Shown here piece by piece: positions 1 to 7,567 of a stretch of 36,581 nucleotides of DNA; the first letter of the stretch is position 1; every line of letters starts with the position of its first letter. Source of the DNA: Candidatus Desantisiibacteriota bacterium (lineage in GTDB: Bacteria; UBA9089; CG2-30-40-21); NCBI GenBank assembly GCA_016208205.1, contig JACQYP010000133.1, positions 1 through 36,581 of the forward strand. The letters are read 5' to 3'. Both the position numbers and the translations under genes were made by a program. The notes under the pieces were generated by a model. It saw only the letters and a list, made by a program, of their open reading frames with translations, was not told the DNA's origin and searched no databases.

Positions 1-197
1 AACATAATTTTCCCACTAATCTGAGGAGAGCCATAAAAATAAAGGAGAAAGTTAATGCAAGGCTATTGCAGGGAAAAGGGGTAAATTATATTGGTGCTGA
101 TGTTCAAATAGATGGAAATATTGTTACAGGTAATGGACCACAAGCCGCAGAAAAATTCGCTCAAGCCTTAGTTGCTCTCTTGAGAGGTTGCAAGTGA
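1..197 (+). CDS. DJ-1/PfpI family protein, C-terminal fragment
   Basis: The frame is open from the window edge to TGA at 195-197 and gives about 64 residues. The tail has the DJ-1/PfpI C-terminal pattern: a strand reading VQIDGNIVTGNGP followed by the helix QAAEKFAQALVALL. In this family the segment after the nucleophile-elbow Cys ends in DGNIIT-GP-A-EF, and the Cys and His residues would lie upstream of the window. Family members include deglycases/chaperones and intracellular proteases, so the function cannot be narrowed here. The stop overlaps the likely GTG start of moaC (GTGA), which implies translational coupling. The assignment rests on a short stretch. Confidence 0.7.
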   Translation, partial: HNFPTNLRRAIKIKEKVNARLLQGKGVNYIGADVQIDGNIVTGNGPQAAEKFAQALVALLRGCK

Positions 198-670
198 CTG
201 AATTAACACATTTTGATAAAAATGGTAATCCAAGAATGGTTGATACCTCATCTAAGGATATAACCCAAAGGGTGGCTATTGCACGGGGCAGGATACGGAT
301 GCAGACTGAAACGCTTGAGCTGATAAAAGCAGGCAATATCCATAAGGGTGATGTCTTGAGTGTGGCTACATGTGCCGGGATTATGGCAGCAAAACAGACC
401 GGCGGGATTATTCCTATGTGCCATCCATTGGGTCTGGATGGATGTGAAATATCATTTACTTTTAATGAAACCGAGCCGGCAGTTGAGGTGGAGGCAATGG
501 TTAAGGTTTATGCCAGAACCGGTGTTGAGATGGAGGCATTAATGGCTGTATCCATAGCCTGCTTAACCATCTATGATATGTGTAAGGCTTATGATAAAGC
601 TATGATTATCTCAGATATCATGCTTGTTTCAAAAACAGGTGGTAAGAGTGGGAAGTGGGAGAGAAAATAG
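194..670 (+). CDS. moaC: Cyclic pyranopterin monophosphate synthase MoaC
   Basis: MoaC converts the 3',8-cyclo-GTP made by MoaA into cyclic pyranopterin monophosphate, the second step of molybdenum cofactor synthesis in the cytoplasm. The protein shows the family hallmarks in order: RVAIARGRIRM, the active-site strand IPMCHPLGLDGCEISF, TGVEMEALMAVSIACLTIYDM, and a Lys-rich end, SKTGGKSG. Length (about 158 residues) is normal. A TTG at 188 is also in frame. I prefer GTG 194, because GAGAGG at 182-187 sits six bases before it and the start overlaps the upstream stop. moaA follows downstream, separated by a palindromic repeat. Confidence 0.95.
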   Translation: MTELTHFDKNGNPRMVDTSSKDITQRVAIARGRIRMQTETLELIKAGNIHKGDVLSVATCAGIMAAKQTGGIIPMCHPLGLDGCEISFTFNETEPAVEVEAMVKVYARTGVEMEALMAVSIACLTIYDMCKAYDKAMIISDIMLVSKTGGKSGKWERK

Positions 671-700
671 TGCAAGCTTCCAGCTTGCTGATTTGTCTAT

Positions 701-782
701 CAATTCTAATTATGAACCGCAGAGACGCAAAGGCGCAGAGGAGATATAAAATCTGTGCCTCTGCGGTTCATAATTAGAATTG
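701..782. repeat. Palindromic element with perfect 24-nt arms (CCGCAGAGACGC family)
   Basis: The arms at 701-724 and 759-782 are exact reverse complements, beginning CAATTCTAATTATGAACCGC. The core carries GACGCAAAGGCGCAGAG. The left two thirds recur almost identically at 10388-10437, and related cores are at 3716-3741, 3806-3826 and 21610-21781. It separates moaC from moaA. It is a non-autonomous, MITE-like or REP-like repeat with no coding capacity. Confidence 0.9.
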
Positions 783-893
783 CTCTGATTTGTCCCAATG
801 CCCCTGCCGAAGAAGATACCCACTTTATGCCTTCGTACCTTTTGTCCTGCTATCGGAGGCAGGGGGGTTTGGTTGAGTGGGTTAAGGAAAATG

Positions 894-1889
894 ATGCTAA
901 TAGACAATTATCAACGCCAAATTAATTACTTGCGGATTTCCATTACAGATATGTGTAATTTACGATGTTTTTATTGCCAACCAAAGCCGGAGATGGGCTG
1001 GAAAACTCATAGGGAGATTCTACGGTATGAAGAGATTATTCGGCTTGCCTCTTTGATGGTTCAGTCAGGGATTAAACACATTCGGGTTACCGGTGGTGAA
1101 CCGCTGATTAAAAAGGATGTTCTCCTGTTAATTGAGGGATTGGCAAAGATTGAGGGGCTTACCGAATTAGCCCTGACAACTAACGGAACTAAGTTAGTTC
1201 AATTTGCCCGGCAATTGAAAGAAAACAGGGTGGATAGGATTAATATTAGCATGGACTCCTTAAACAAGGATCGCTATTCTAAGATTACCGGAGGCGGGAG
1301 ACTGAATGATGTGCTTGCCGGTATTGATGAGGCATTAAGGGTTGGGCTTGTTCCACTGAAGATAAATATGGTTGTCATGGCTGGGATCAACGATGATGAG
1401 ATTGAATCATTTGCCATGCTGACACTTGATAAGCCTGTTGTGGTAAGGTTTATTGAGTTTATGCCTATCAGTTGGCAAGGGATTTCATGGGATGAAAGGT
1501 ATCTGCCAACACATATTTTGAAGCAACGGTTGTCTCAAAAATTCTCTATGATACCGGAAAATAGCATCCAGGGGAATGGGACTGCAGAGTATTACAAAAT
1601 AGGAGGGAGCCCCTCTGGCAATGATGCTGCCGGTAGTATTGGTTTTATCTCTTCGATTAGCAAGCATTTCTGCGATAGGTGCAATCGTCTGAGGCTTACC
1701 TCAGATGGGCATTTGCGGCTCTGTCTTGGGCAGGATATGGAGATTAACCTGAAACAACCAATGCGGGACGGGGCATCAGATAAGGAGCTAAAAGAACTTA
1801 TCCTTCAGGGGATAAGGAATAAACCAATCGGACATCAGTTTCAGGTAAAAAGGCCGGAAGGCAGACAGATGTGTGCTATTGGGGGGTGA
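894..1889 (+). CDS. moaA: GTP 3',8-cyclase MoaA (radical SAM)
   Basis: This radical SAM enzyme performs the first step of molybdenum cofactor synthesis, GTP to 3',8-cyclo-GTP. The N-terminal cluster motif is CNLRCFYC, which binds the [4Fe-4S]-SAM cluster, followed by the SAM-binding VTGGEPL. The C-terminal second cluster motif is CDRCNRLRLTSDGHLRLC (CX2CX13C), and the protein ends in the GG motif (CAIGG) that the MoaA reaction needs. The frame is open from 798, but that extension lacks family similarity. ATG 894 (or 891), just after AAGGA, gives the usual MLIDNYQR-like start. Length is about 331 residues, as expected. Confidence 0.96.
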   Translation: MLIDNYQRQINYLRISITDMCNLRCFYCQPKPEMGWKTHREILRYEEIIRLASLMVQSGIKHIRVTGGEPLIKKDVLLLIEGLAKIEGLTELALTTNGTKLVQFARQLKENRVDRINISMDSLNKDRYSKITGGGRLNDVLAGIDEALRVGLVPLKINMVVMAGINDDEIESFAMLTLDKPVVVRFIEFMPISWQGISWDERYLPTHILKQRLSQKFSMIPENSIQGNGTAEYYKIGGSPSGNDAAGSIGFISSISKHFCDRCNRLRLTSDGHLRLCLGQDMEINLKQPMRDGASDKELKELILQGIRNKPIGHQFQVKRPEGRQMCAIGG

Positions 1890-1890
1890 C

Positions 1891-2009
1891 AGAGAGGCAC
1901 AAAGGCACAAAGGGAAAGGAAGGAAGGAAGAAAGACAGACAGAAAGACAGAAAGAATTTAGTCGGTGCATAATGCACCCTACAACTGGCTTTCTTCTTTG
2001 TGCCTCTCT
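1891..2009. repeat. Inverted-repeat element with AGAGAGGCACAAAG arms
   Basis: Perfect 14-nt arms lie at 1891-1904 and 1996-2009. Inside is the smaller palindrome GGTGCATAATGCACC at 1964-1978, followed by CTACAA. The inner unit belongs to the GGTGC..GCACCCTAC family seen again at 3461-3481, 3541-3561 and 4771-4795. The AGAGGCACAAAGGCACAAAG arm is related to the sequence found inside the yfhO-like gene near 31700. It fills the gap between moaA and the MOSC gene. Confidence 0.8.
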
Positions 2010-2026
2010 GAAAAAGGAGCAAAAGC

Positions 2027-2503
2027 ATGGGACAAGTGGTTTCAATAAATATAAGTAAAGATAAGGGAGAGCGAAAAAAGCCGGTGGCTGGTGCCGGAGG
2101 TGCTACCTCAGCATGGGAGGTAGTTGAGGGCTGTGGGCTGAAGAATGACGGTCATGCCAATCTTGTTCCTCATGCTCAGGGTGAAAACTCACATCGGCAG
2201 GTAAGCCTGCTGGCAGAGGAATCCATTGAAAAGATGAGGGCTGCAGGGCTTGATGTTACACATGGTGATTTTGCTGAGAACATCACGACCAGCGGTATTT
2301 CGCTGCTTTCGCTCAAGATAGGCGATCAGCTCAGGGTAGGGGATGAGGTGCTTTTGAGAATAAGCCAGATTGGCAAGGTATGCCATAATAGGTGTGCTAT
2401 TTATTATCAGGCAGGCGATTGTGTTATGCCTAAGGAAGGGATATTTGCTGAGGTGATAAAGGGAGGAAGAATTGAGGTTGGGGATGCAGTGGATCTAATG
2501 TAA
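2027..2503 (+). CDS. MOSC domain protein
   Basis: MOSC domains are beta-rich sulfur carriers related to the C-terminus of molybdenum cofactor sulfurases. Stand-alone forms next to moa genes are thought to act in cofactor sulfuration or delivery, but the exact role is unproven. Supporting segments are VVSINISKDKGERKKPV at the N-terminus, HRQVSLLAEESIEKM, GDFAENITTSGI, and the Cys-containing GKVCHNRCAIYY, with a closing GGRIEVGDAV. AAAAGGAGC seven bases before ATG 2027 fixes the start. Residues about 21-31 (VAGAGGATSAWEV) look longer than the family usually has. They share an 18-nt in-frame sequence with lptC (17 of 18 bases). Confidence 0.9.
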   Translation: MGQVVSINISKDKGERKKPVAGAGGATSAWEVVEGCGLKNDGHANLVPHAQGENSHRQVSLLAEESIEKMRAAGLDVTHGDFAENITTSGISLLSLKIGDQLRVGDEVLLRISQIGKVCHNRCAIYYQAGDCVMPKEGIFAEVIKGGRIEVGDAVDLM

Positions 2504-2504
2504 A

Positions 2505-2574
2505 TTGGTAATTGTTCACAGTTGTCGGTTCACAGTTTTTTAACCGTGAACCGTGAACTGTAAACCGTGAACCG
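2505..2574. repeat. GAACCGTGAAC/GTTCACAGTT repeat cluster
   Basis: GTTCACAGTTGTCGGTTCACAG faces GAACCGTGAACTGTAAACCGTGAACC across a short TTTTTTAA loop, forming an imperfect palindrome. Related words occur at 7081-7100, 18222-18255 and 26685-26700. It lies between the convergent MOSC gene and mqnA and supplies the last codons and stop of mqnA. It could fold into a bidirectional terminator-like hairpin, but the lack of a clean T-tract makes that uncertain. Confidence 0.7.
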
Positions 2575-3379
2575 TTATTCTTTCACATAGCCCTAATTTA
2601 AAGGCATAATCATAATACGACAGCAATCCTTCCCTTTCTCTTGCCCCAAATTCATATTTAAGATTCTTAAAATAATCCCATAAATCTACGCATGGAAACT
2701 CCGGCAATACCCGGTCGATAATCTTGTCAATATTAGCCAGACCATAATTCAAGGATTTTCTTAAGGAATAGGTAATATCATCAATTATACCAGTAGGAGC
2801 AGGGCTTGTCCCTGCCCAAAATTTTGTGATATAATCTTTTCTAACTGCCCACACAGCAAAGACAATTGGAAATCCTGTTTTTTCCTGCCATAATTCTGCC
2901 AGATCATATAAAAACAAATCATTTATCTTGCCAATCCGCAAGGCATCATCACCAATCAAAAGAGCAGCGTCTGAGCTATTGAGCATGGGGCTAAGTTCTG
3001 GAGGCTTTATTTCATAGGTGATATTCAAATGGGACAGGAGTATTTTAAGCAAAACAACAGATGTTGCACTGGTTGTCGGCAGGGCAATAGATTTATTATC
3101 CAGCATTTCCATAGGAAATTTACTTATCAGAACAACACTCTTGACAGGCCCCTCAGAATTTAAGCAAATATCCGGCAGCAGCAGATATTCATCCTGATGC
3201 CGTGCATATTCAATAGAAGAAATAGGGCTTATGTCCAGATCTCCTGAAGCAAGCAGGGCATTTAACTGGTTTGGGAATCCCTTAATTATCTGTGCATTAA
3301 TGCCTATTTTCCCCTCTAATATCCCAAAATACACCGGAAGACAATTGATAAAATCTAAATATCCAAGTCGTGTCAGCAT
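2540..3379 (-). CDS. mqnA: Chorismate dehydratase MqnA (futalosine menaquinone pathway)
   Basis: MqnA dehydrates chorismate to 3-enolpyruvylbenzoate, the entry step of futalosine-dependent menaquinone synthesis. The protein has the periplasmic-binding-like fold of the family: RLGYLDFINCLPVYFG at the N-terminus, DISPISSIEYAR (binding-site serines), LPTTSATSVVLLKILL, then DAALLIGDDAL and a C-terminal FAVWAVRKDY. ATG 3379 follows TAGGAG at a good distance. Residues about 188-196 (WAGTSPAPT) are translated from a palindrome, AGGAGCAGGGCTTGTCCCTG at 2795-2814, which is absent from typical MqnA. The last dozen residues (ITVHGLQFTVHG) read through the GAACCGTGAAC repeat. Confidence 0.93.
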   Translation of the reverse strand: MLTRLGYLDFINCLPVYFGILEGKIGINAQIIKGFPNQLNALLASGDLDISPISSIEYARHQDEYLLLPDICLNSEGPVKSVVLISKFPMEMLDNKSIALPTTSATSVVLLKILLSHLNITYEIKPPELSPMLNSSDAALLIGDDALRIGKINDLFLYDLAELWQEKTGFPIVFAVWAVRKDYITKFWAGTSPAPTGIIDDITYSLRKSLNYGLANIDKIIDRVLPEFPCVDLWDYFKNLKYEFGAREREGLLSYYDYAFKLGLCERITVHGLQFTVHG

Positions 3380-3752
3380 TGTATACTCCTATCAGGTTGT
3401 TTAGACTATAGGCTGTAGGTTTGAAATGCGGAAATAAGAATGCGGAATGCGAAAGTTCTCGTAGGGTGCGTTATACGCACCAAAAGCATTCCATCAATGT
3501 CTCGTTGTGTCATCTATTCTTGTCTCATTCCGCATGTTGTGGTGCATAAAATGCACCCTACATGGCTGTAGCCGTTTGTTGGAGAGCTGCGAAATTTATT
3601 TGGAGTGCGGCAGCTTACTTGCTGCCGCTTTTAACTAAGGCACAAGAGAAAAGCGAAAGCAAGTAAGCTTTCGCACTCCATATCACATAGAGCCAAAAAT
3701 AGTAATAGGTTACTACTGAGACGCAAAGGCGCAGAGAAGATTTAGAGTTTAT
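3380..3752. repeat. Repeat island between mqnA and the peptidase gene
   Basis: This 373-base gap holds no convincing gene. In order it contains: AGACTATAGGCTGTAGG (a family also near 14450, 14620, 25925 and 34560); GAATGCGGAATGCGAAAG; the palindromes GTAGGGTGCG..CGCACC (3461-3481) and GGTGCAT..ATGCACCCTAC (3541-3561); and an element bounded by GGAGTGCG (3602-3609) and CGCACTCC (3672-3679). That element encloses the hairpins 3607-3628 and 3653-3674, which share a TTACTT/AAGTAA loop. It ends in the GAGACGCAAAGGCGCAGAG repeat at 3718-3736. Confidence 0.85.
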
Positions 3753-4844
3753 TTACAATACATTTGAGCCTATCTCTTCTGTTATTTGATTGATTTCCAT
3801 ACTCAGCGCCTCTGCGTCTCTGCGGTTAGCTGAATTTTTTTCACTTTCCAACTCTACCCCATCCTCCAGCTCCCATTGCATCTTCTTCCTCTTTCCCTGT
3901 CGTATCTTGCGGATATAGGCTATGATACAGATAATAGGCAATGTTGCCCAGATAAGGGCAGTATCAGTGAAGCGATAGAACCAGTTATATCGATTGCCAA
4001 GGGATTTATACCATTCTGTCTCAAGGGAATGGGAATCAACGCCAATAGAGTTTATCAGGCTTGTATCTGCATCATAACCTGCGGCAATCTCTCTGATTAG
4101 ATGAGTAAGGCTCTCATAGCCATACTCTTTTATGATGTAGCCTACAATATCCAAGCTCTGGCTATATGCCAGCTCTGCCTTTTTCCTGTCAGACGGAAAA
4201 TACCAGCTCAAGAGGTCAAGGGGAAGAAGGGAATGGGTAAAGAATGCCTCAGTCAATCGGATATCATCCGGGATATGCCAAATGTTAGACTCATAATGCA
4301 TTGCCAGCCCTTCATTCAGCCATCTTGGCAGGGAATGTCCTTTTGTTGCCTGATGTAGTAATATGTGGGTATATTCATGCCGCAGGAGTCTTTCTATCTC
4401 AGACTTACTCCCAAACCTTCTTGGGGAAAGGATAACAATCCGATTGATTCCGGCAGCCATCCCAACTGCCCATTCCTCTGTGATACCGCTTAGATTTTCA
4501 AATACTTCTCTGGATGGGGCGATGATGATGTATACCGGAGTATTTGATGCATAATCACCTATGCATAAACTAATCTGTGAATGAAAACTATCAACCATTG
4601 ATAGGGTGGTTTCTGCTAATTTCTCATCTTTTTCGGTAAAGGCGACAACGAAATGCTTATCAATTATTGTCTTCCAGTTGTGATGATAACACCCCGTTGT
4701 GATTGTCCCTGCTGCAGCATTAATTGAGATAATCAGGATAATTGCTGTCAGACTCCACCTCTTGATTAATGGTGCGTTCTGGGAACGCACCCTACAAGAT
4801 GTTGTGATTGGTGGCTTGGTTGATTGATCGCTATTCAACTGCAT
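3753..4844 (-). CDS. MA-type (gluzincin-like) membrane metallopeptidase
   Basis: A probable zinc peptidase of the Pfam peptidase-MA group. The zinc motif is HEYTH (His156, Glu157, His160 from ATG 4844), with the downstream third ligand in WLNEGLAMHYES (Glu178). An N-terminal hydrophobic segment (about 31-46) and a C-terminal one (WATLPIICIIAYI) suggest a large periplasmic domain anchored at the membrane. ATG 4844 starts one base after the stop of the upstream gene. A longer frame to 4886 exists but would overlap that gene. The N-terminal TTSCRVRSQNAPL and the C-terminal SANRRDAEALSM are translations of the GGTGCGTTC..GAACGCACC and CTCTGCGTCTCTGCGG repeats. Confidence 0.82.
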   Translation of the reverse strand: MQLNSDQSTKPPITTSCRVRSQNAPLIKRWSLTAIILIISINAAAGTITTGCYHHNWKTIIDKHFVVAFTEKDEKLAETTLSMVDSFHSQISLCIGDYASNTPVYIIIAPSREVFENLSGITEEWAVGMAAGINRIVILSPRRFGSKSEIERLLRHEYTHILLHQATKGHSLPRWLNEGLAMHYESNIWHIPDDIRLTEAFFTHSLLPLDLLSWYFPSDRKKAELAYSQSLDIVGYIIKEYGYESLTHLIREIAAGYDADTSLINSIGVDSHSLETEWYKSLGNRYNWFYRFTDTALIWATLPIICIIAYIRKIRQGKRKKMQWELEDGVELESEKNSANRRDAEALSMEINQITEEIGSNVL

Positions 4845-4845
4845 C

Positions 4846-7056
4846 TTATCTGAGCACCTGTTTTGCCACTGCATTCCCCGGATCAAGCCTTTTTATGGCT
4901 TCACACTCCTTTTTTGCCTCAATTTGCTTGCCCAACCTTAAATAGGCATCAACCAATTTTTCCCGAAGCGGTACACTGCCGATGCTTGAATTTATTTTTA
5001 GTAACTCTTTATAGGCAGATATTGCTTCTGCAATATTTCCCTGTTCAAGGTAGGTGCGATGCAGGTTGTTTACAGCTACAGAATAACTGAGATCAGTCTT
5101 GAGTGCTTCCCTGAACTCATTTGTTGCTTTTCGATAGTCCTTCATCTCTAAGTAAACCAATCCCAGACAATTATGCGGGTCAGGATTGAGCGGATCAACC
5201 TTGATTGCCTGTTGGTATGGGGCTAATGCCTGCGAAAGAGAAGCCTCATTGATTTTGTTTAGAAGGTAATAGGATGCACCAATGATACAATGTCCCACAG
5301 CGTCGTATGGGTTGAATTTTATCAGGTTTTGTGCTTGTTTGATTGATGTCTCCAGGATTTCCTTTTGCGGGTTTACCTGAGCCTTGTTAATATAAAATGC
5401 TGCTAACTCCCGCATGTACTGTATTTCATGAGGGTTGTAGTTCACTGCCCGTTCAAAGCGATAGACAGCCTGCTGTTCCATCTCTGTATTTCCTTGCAGG
5501 AGTGTGCCCTGTTCATAATTAAAGTCTGCAATACATGGACGAATAACCATATATATCCAGAATGCTATCCCGCCGGCAATGGCAATTACTATAATTAGTA
5601 TCTTTATCAGCCCATCATTTAGCCAGTTCAGTTTTATTATCCGCGGCTTATCTGTGGTAGATGAAACCATTAGTCCAAGCATTACCCAGAAGGCACAAGA
5701 GTCGGCAATGCCTGTGGGGCTGAATTGATTCTGGATAAGGTGGGCAACGATGCCGCCGCCTATGGCACAAAGGTAAAGTTTTTGTTCACTTTGGTCAGGA
5801 AAGGCTCGATATGCCTTTACCCAGAGGATGCAGAGGAAAACAAGCAGGCAAAGGTAAGAAAATATCCCGGATAGTCCGGAAGATACGGCAATATCCAGCA
5901 ATTCATTGTGAGCAGATGCAGCTACTGCATAGGCACCCTCTGCCCTGGCTGATTCAATGGATTTGTATTGAGGATAAACAATGCCAAGTGTATCAAGCCC
6001 TGTGCCGAGAATAGGGTTTGCCTTGACAATATTAGATACACTCTTCCATATAAAAAATCTGGCAGGTCCTGTTGGTTGTCCCTCGTTTTTTTCTTGAGGG
6101 GATTGTTTGGGTTGCGTTACTTTCGTTGCCACCTCGCTTACAGCCTGCTGAAATCTCAAGAACATGGATGTTTCTGGATTGAGGTTAAACCCGATGGTAA
6201 TAAGAAGTATAATTCCGGCTACAGCCAGCACCTCTTTTTTGAGAAAAGCCTTCCAGAATAAACCGCAGATCAGCACCAGCCCGCCAAATAATCCAAGATA
6301 CGATGCCCTGGTCTGAGATGTGCAAAAGCCAAGATACATGAGGATAAGGAAGACAGGATAGATTATTTTAAGATTTTGATAGGGTATTGATGGGGGTGGT
6401 ATTACCGCTGTCTTTTGTGTCCCCTTTACCTTCTTTTGGACAGGAGGCTTGTTAATAAGTGAAAACAAATACAGGCAAAACCCGAAAATAAGTCCAAAGG
6501 AAAGATAATTACCAAGACCAATCGGATTACCAAAGGTAGCAGGGCACCTTCCGGCATTAAACAACTCCCATTTTACCGGGTCAAGCCCAAGCCTCTGGAT
6601 AACACCATATGCTCCGGCAACAACACAGGAAAGGGTAATGGCATTTAATACCCAGGGTATCCTTGCCCTATTGATAAAATTGATGGTTATAAAAAATAGC
6701 AGAAAATAGCTGATTAAGGATAAAAGCCCCTCATGATGCCCATAAAAGCCCAGAAAACTGATCCATGGGTTAACAGAACAGACGGTTGCGGTTATATTAA
6801 CTGTTAGATAAACAAGCACTAAAGAGCATAATGGATTCCAGTTAAGCCGTATTTCACTGCTGAATACTATCATGGCTATCCAGCACCAGAGGATGATAAT
6901 GAGCAAGGTATGAAAACAGGCAAACTTCTGAATGTCAAGGCTGTTCATGTTTAACCCAAAGAAGAGCGGGACAATGAAGATGAGAAGGGATAGTAACAAA
7001 GCAATTACCTTATTGAAATGGTCATATGGTTTGCTGATTTGTTTTTTTGCCTGCAT
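4846..7056 (-). CDS. O-antigen ligase/polymerase-like membrane protein with C-terminal TPRs
   Basis: The 736-residue protein has about twelve hydrophobic segments, then a soluble tail from roughly residue 510 with tandem tetratricopeptide-like helices (PLNPDPHNCLGLVYLEMKDY, AVNNLHRTYLEQGN). The loop with RFFIWKSVSNIVKANPILGTG and AASAHNELLDIAVSSGLSG matches the periplasmic loop of the Wzy_C/WaaL family (PF04932), where the His and Arg matter for ligation. The family joins or polymerises glycans at the outer face of the inner membrane. Which glycan is handled here is unknown. AGGAG ten bases upstream supports ATG 7056. The adjacent peptidase gene is probably co-transcribed. Confidence 0.88.
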   Translation of the reverse strand: MQAKKQISKPYDHFNKVIALLLSLLIFIVPLFFGLNMNSLDIQKFACFHTLLIIILWCWIAMIVFSSEIRLNWNPLCSLVLVYLTVNITATVCSVNPWISFLGFYGHHEGLLSLISYFLLFFITINFINRARIPWVLNAITLSCVVAGAYGVIQRLGLDPVKWELFNAGRCPATFGNPIGLGNYLSFGLIFGFCLYLFSLINKPPVQKKVKGTQKTAVIPPPSIPYQNLKIIYPVFLILMYLGFCTSQTRASYLGLFGGLVLICGLFWKAFLKKEVLAVAGIILLITIGFNLNPETSMFLRFQQAVSEVATKVTQPKQSPQEKNEGQPTGPARFFIWKSVSNIVKANPILGTGLDTLGIVYPQYKSIESARAEGAYAVAASAHNELLDIAVSSGLSGIFSYLCLLVFLCILWVKAYRAFPDQSEQKLYLCAIGGGIVAHLIQNQFSPTGIADSCAFWVMLGLMVSSTTDKPRIIKLNWLNDGLIKILIIVIAIAGGIAFWIYMVIRPCIADFNYEQGTLLQGNTEMEQQAVYRFERAVNYNPHEIQYMRELAAFYINKAQVNPQKEILETSIKQAQNLIKFNPYDAVGHCIIGASYYLLNKINEASLSQALAPYQQAIKVDPLNPDPHNCLGLVYLEMKDYRKATNEFREALKTDLSYSVAVNNLHRTYLEQGNIAEAISAYKELLKINSSIGSVPLREKLVDAYLRLGKQIEAKKECEAIKRLDPGNAVAKQVLR

Positions 7057-7567
7057 GATTTTCTCCTGTAATTAATTTTTGAACCGTGAACAGCTGTGAA
7101 TATTTTTATCACGAAATCACGAAAGGATGAAAGCACGAAACATACTATCTATACTCAACAAGGGTATAATCTGCGATTTCAAGACATAACTCCGAAAGGT
7201 CGTGCAAAGTCTAATTGGTCAGCAAGCAATGAGGAAAATTACCAAGTGCGTCATTGCGAGCGTCATTGCGAGGAGCTACTGCGACGAAGCAATCTCGCTG
7301 CGATAAGATTGCTTCGTCGCAGTAGCTCCTCGCAATGACGCCTGAGTTGCTCTTTGCGTAAAATCGCTATTTGTGACCTCGCTGAGTATATCTTTGAGTA
7401 GTTACGATTTTTTTTACCACAGAGAACATAAAGTTCACAGAGAGATGAAAGATAATTATCGGTAATCGGTGAACAGAGAAACCGATCACCGATAACCGGT
7501 TACCGATTACCAGACTTTGTACTTTCTGTAATCTTTGTGGCTGAATGGTTACGCAATCACTGCGGGA
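7057..7567. repeat. 511-base repeat island upstream of the TPR gene
   Basis: I see no credible gene here. The short frame near 7096 runs straight through repeats. Contents in order: GAACCGTGAACAGCTGTGAA; the tandem-like ATCACGAAATCACGAAAGGA; a 35-bp perfect inverted repeat at 7261-7340; GAGTAGTTAC at 7396-7405 (reverse complement of the recurrent GTAACTACTC word); ACCACAGAGAACATAAAG; and GGTAATCGGTGA..ACCGGTTACCGATTACC at 7460-7511, which forms a nested palindrome. The trpD gene ends just beyond. Confidence 0.85.
7261..7340. repeat. Perfect 35-bp inverted repeat (CGTCATTGCGAGGAGC family)
   Basis: The left arm at 7261-7295 starts CGTCATTGCGAGGAGCTACT. The right arm at 7306-7340 is its exact reverse complement, and the loop is ten bases (CGCTGCGATA). 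A partial extra copy, CGTCATTGCGAG, precedes it at 7249-7260. From general knowledge, CGTCATTGCGAGGAGC is a widespread dispersed bacterial repeat, usually assigned to REP/MITE-like elements. No transposase is nearby. Confidence 0.92.

Noticed and set aside
798..893. Longer MoaA start
   Set aside because: The extension has no family similarity, and ATG 894 follows AAGGA with the typical MoaA N-terminus.
7096..7338. 80-codon open frame
   Set aside because: It is translated from the CATTGCGAGGAGC inverted repeat and CACGAAA units.
7261..7340. 35-bp hairpin as a terminator
   Set aside because: It belongs to a widespread dispersed repeat family, has no T-tract and lies upstream of the TPR gene rather than directly after trpD.
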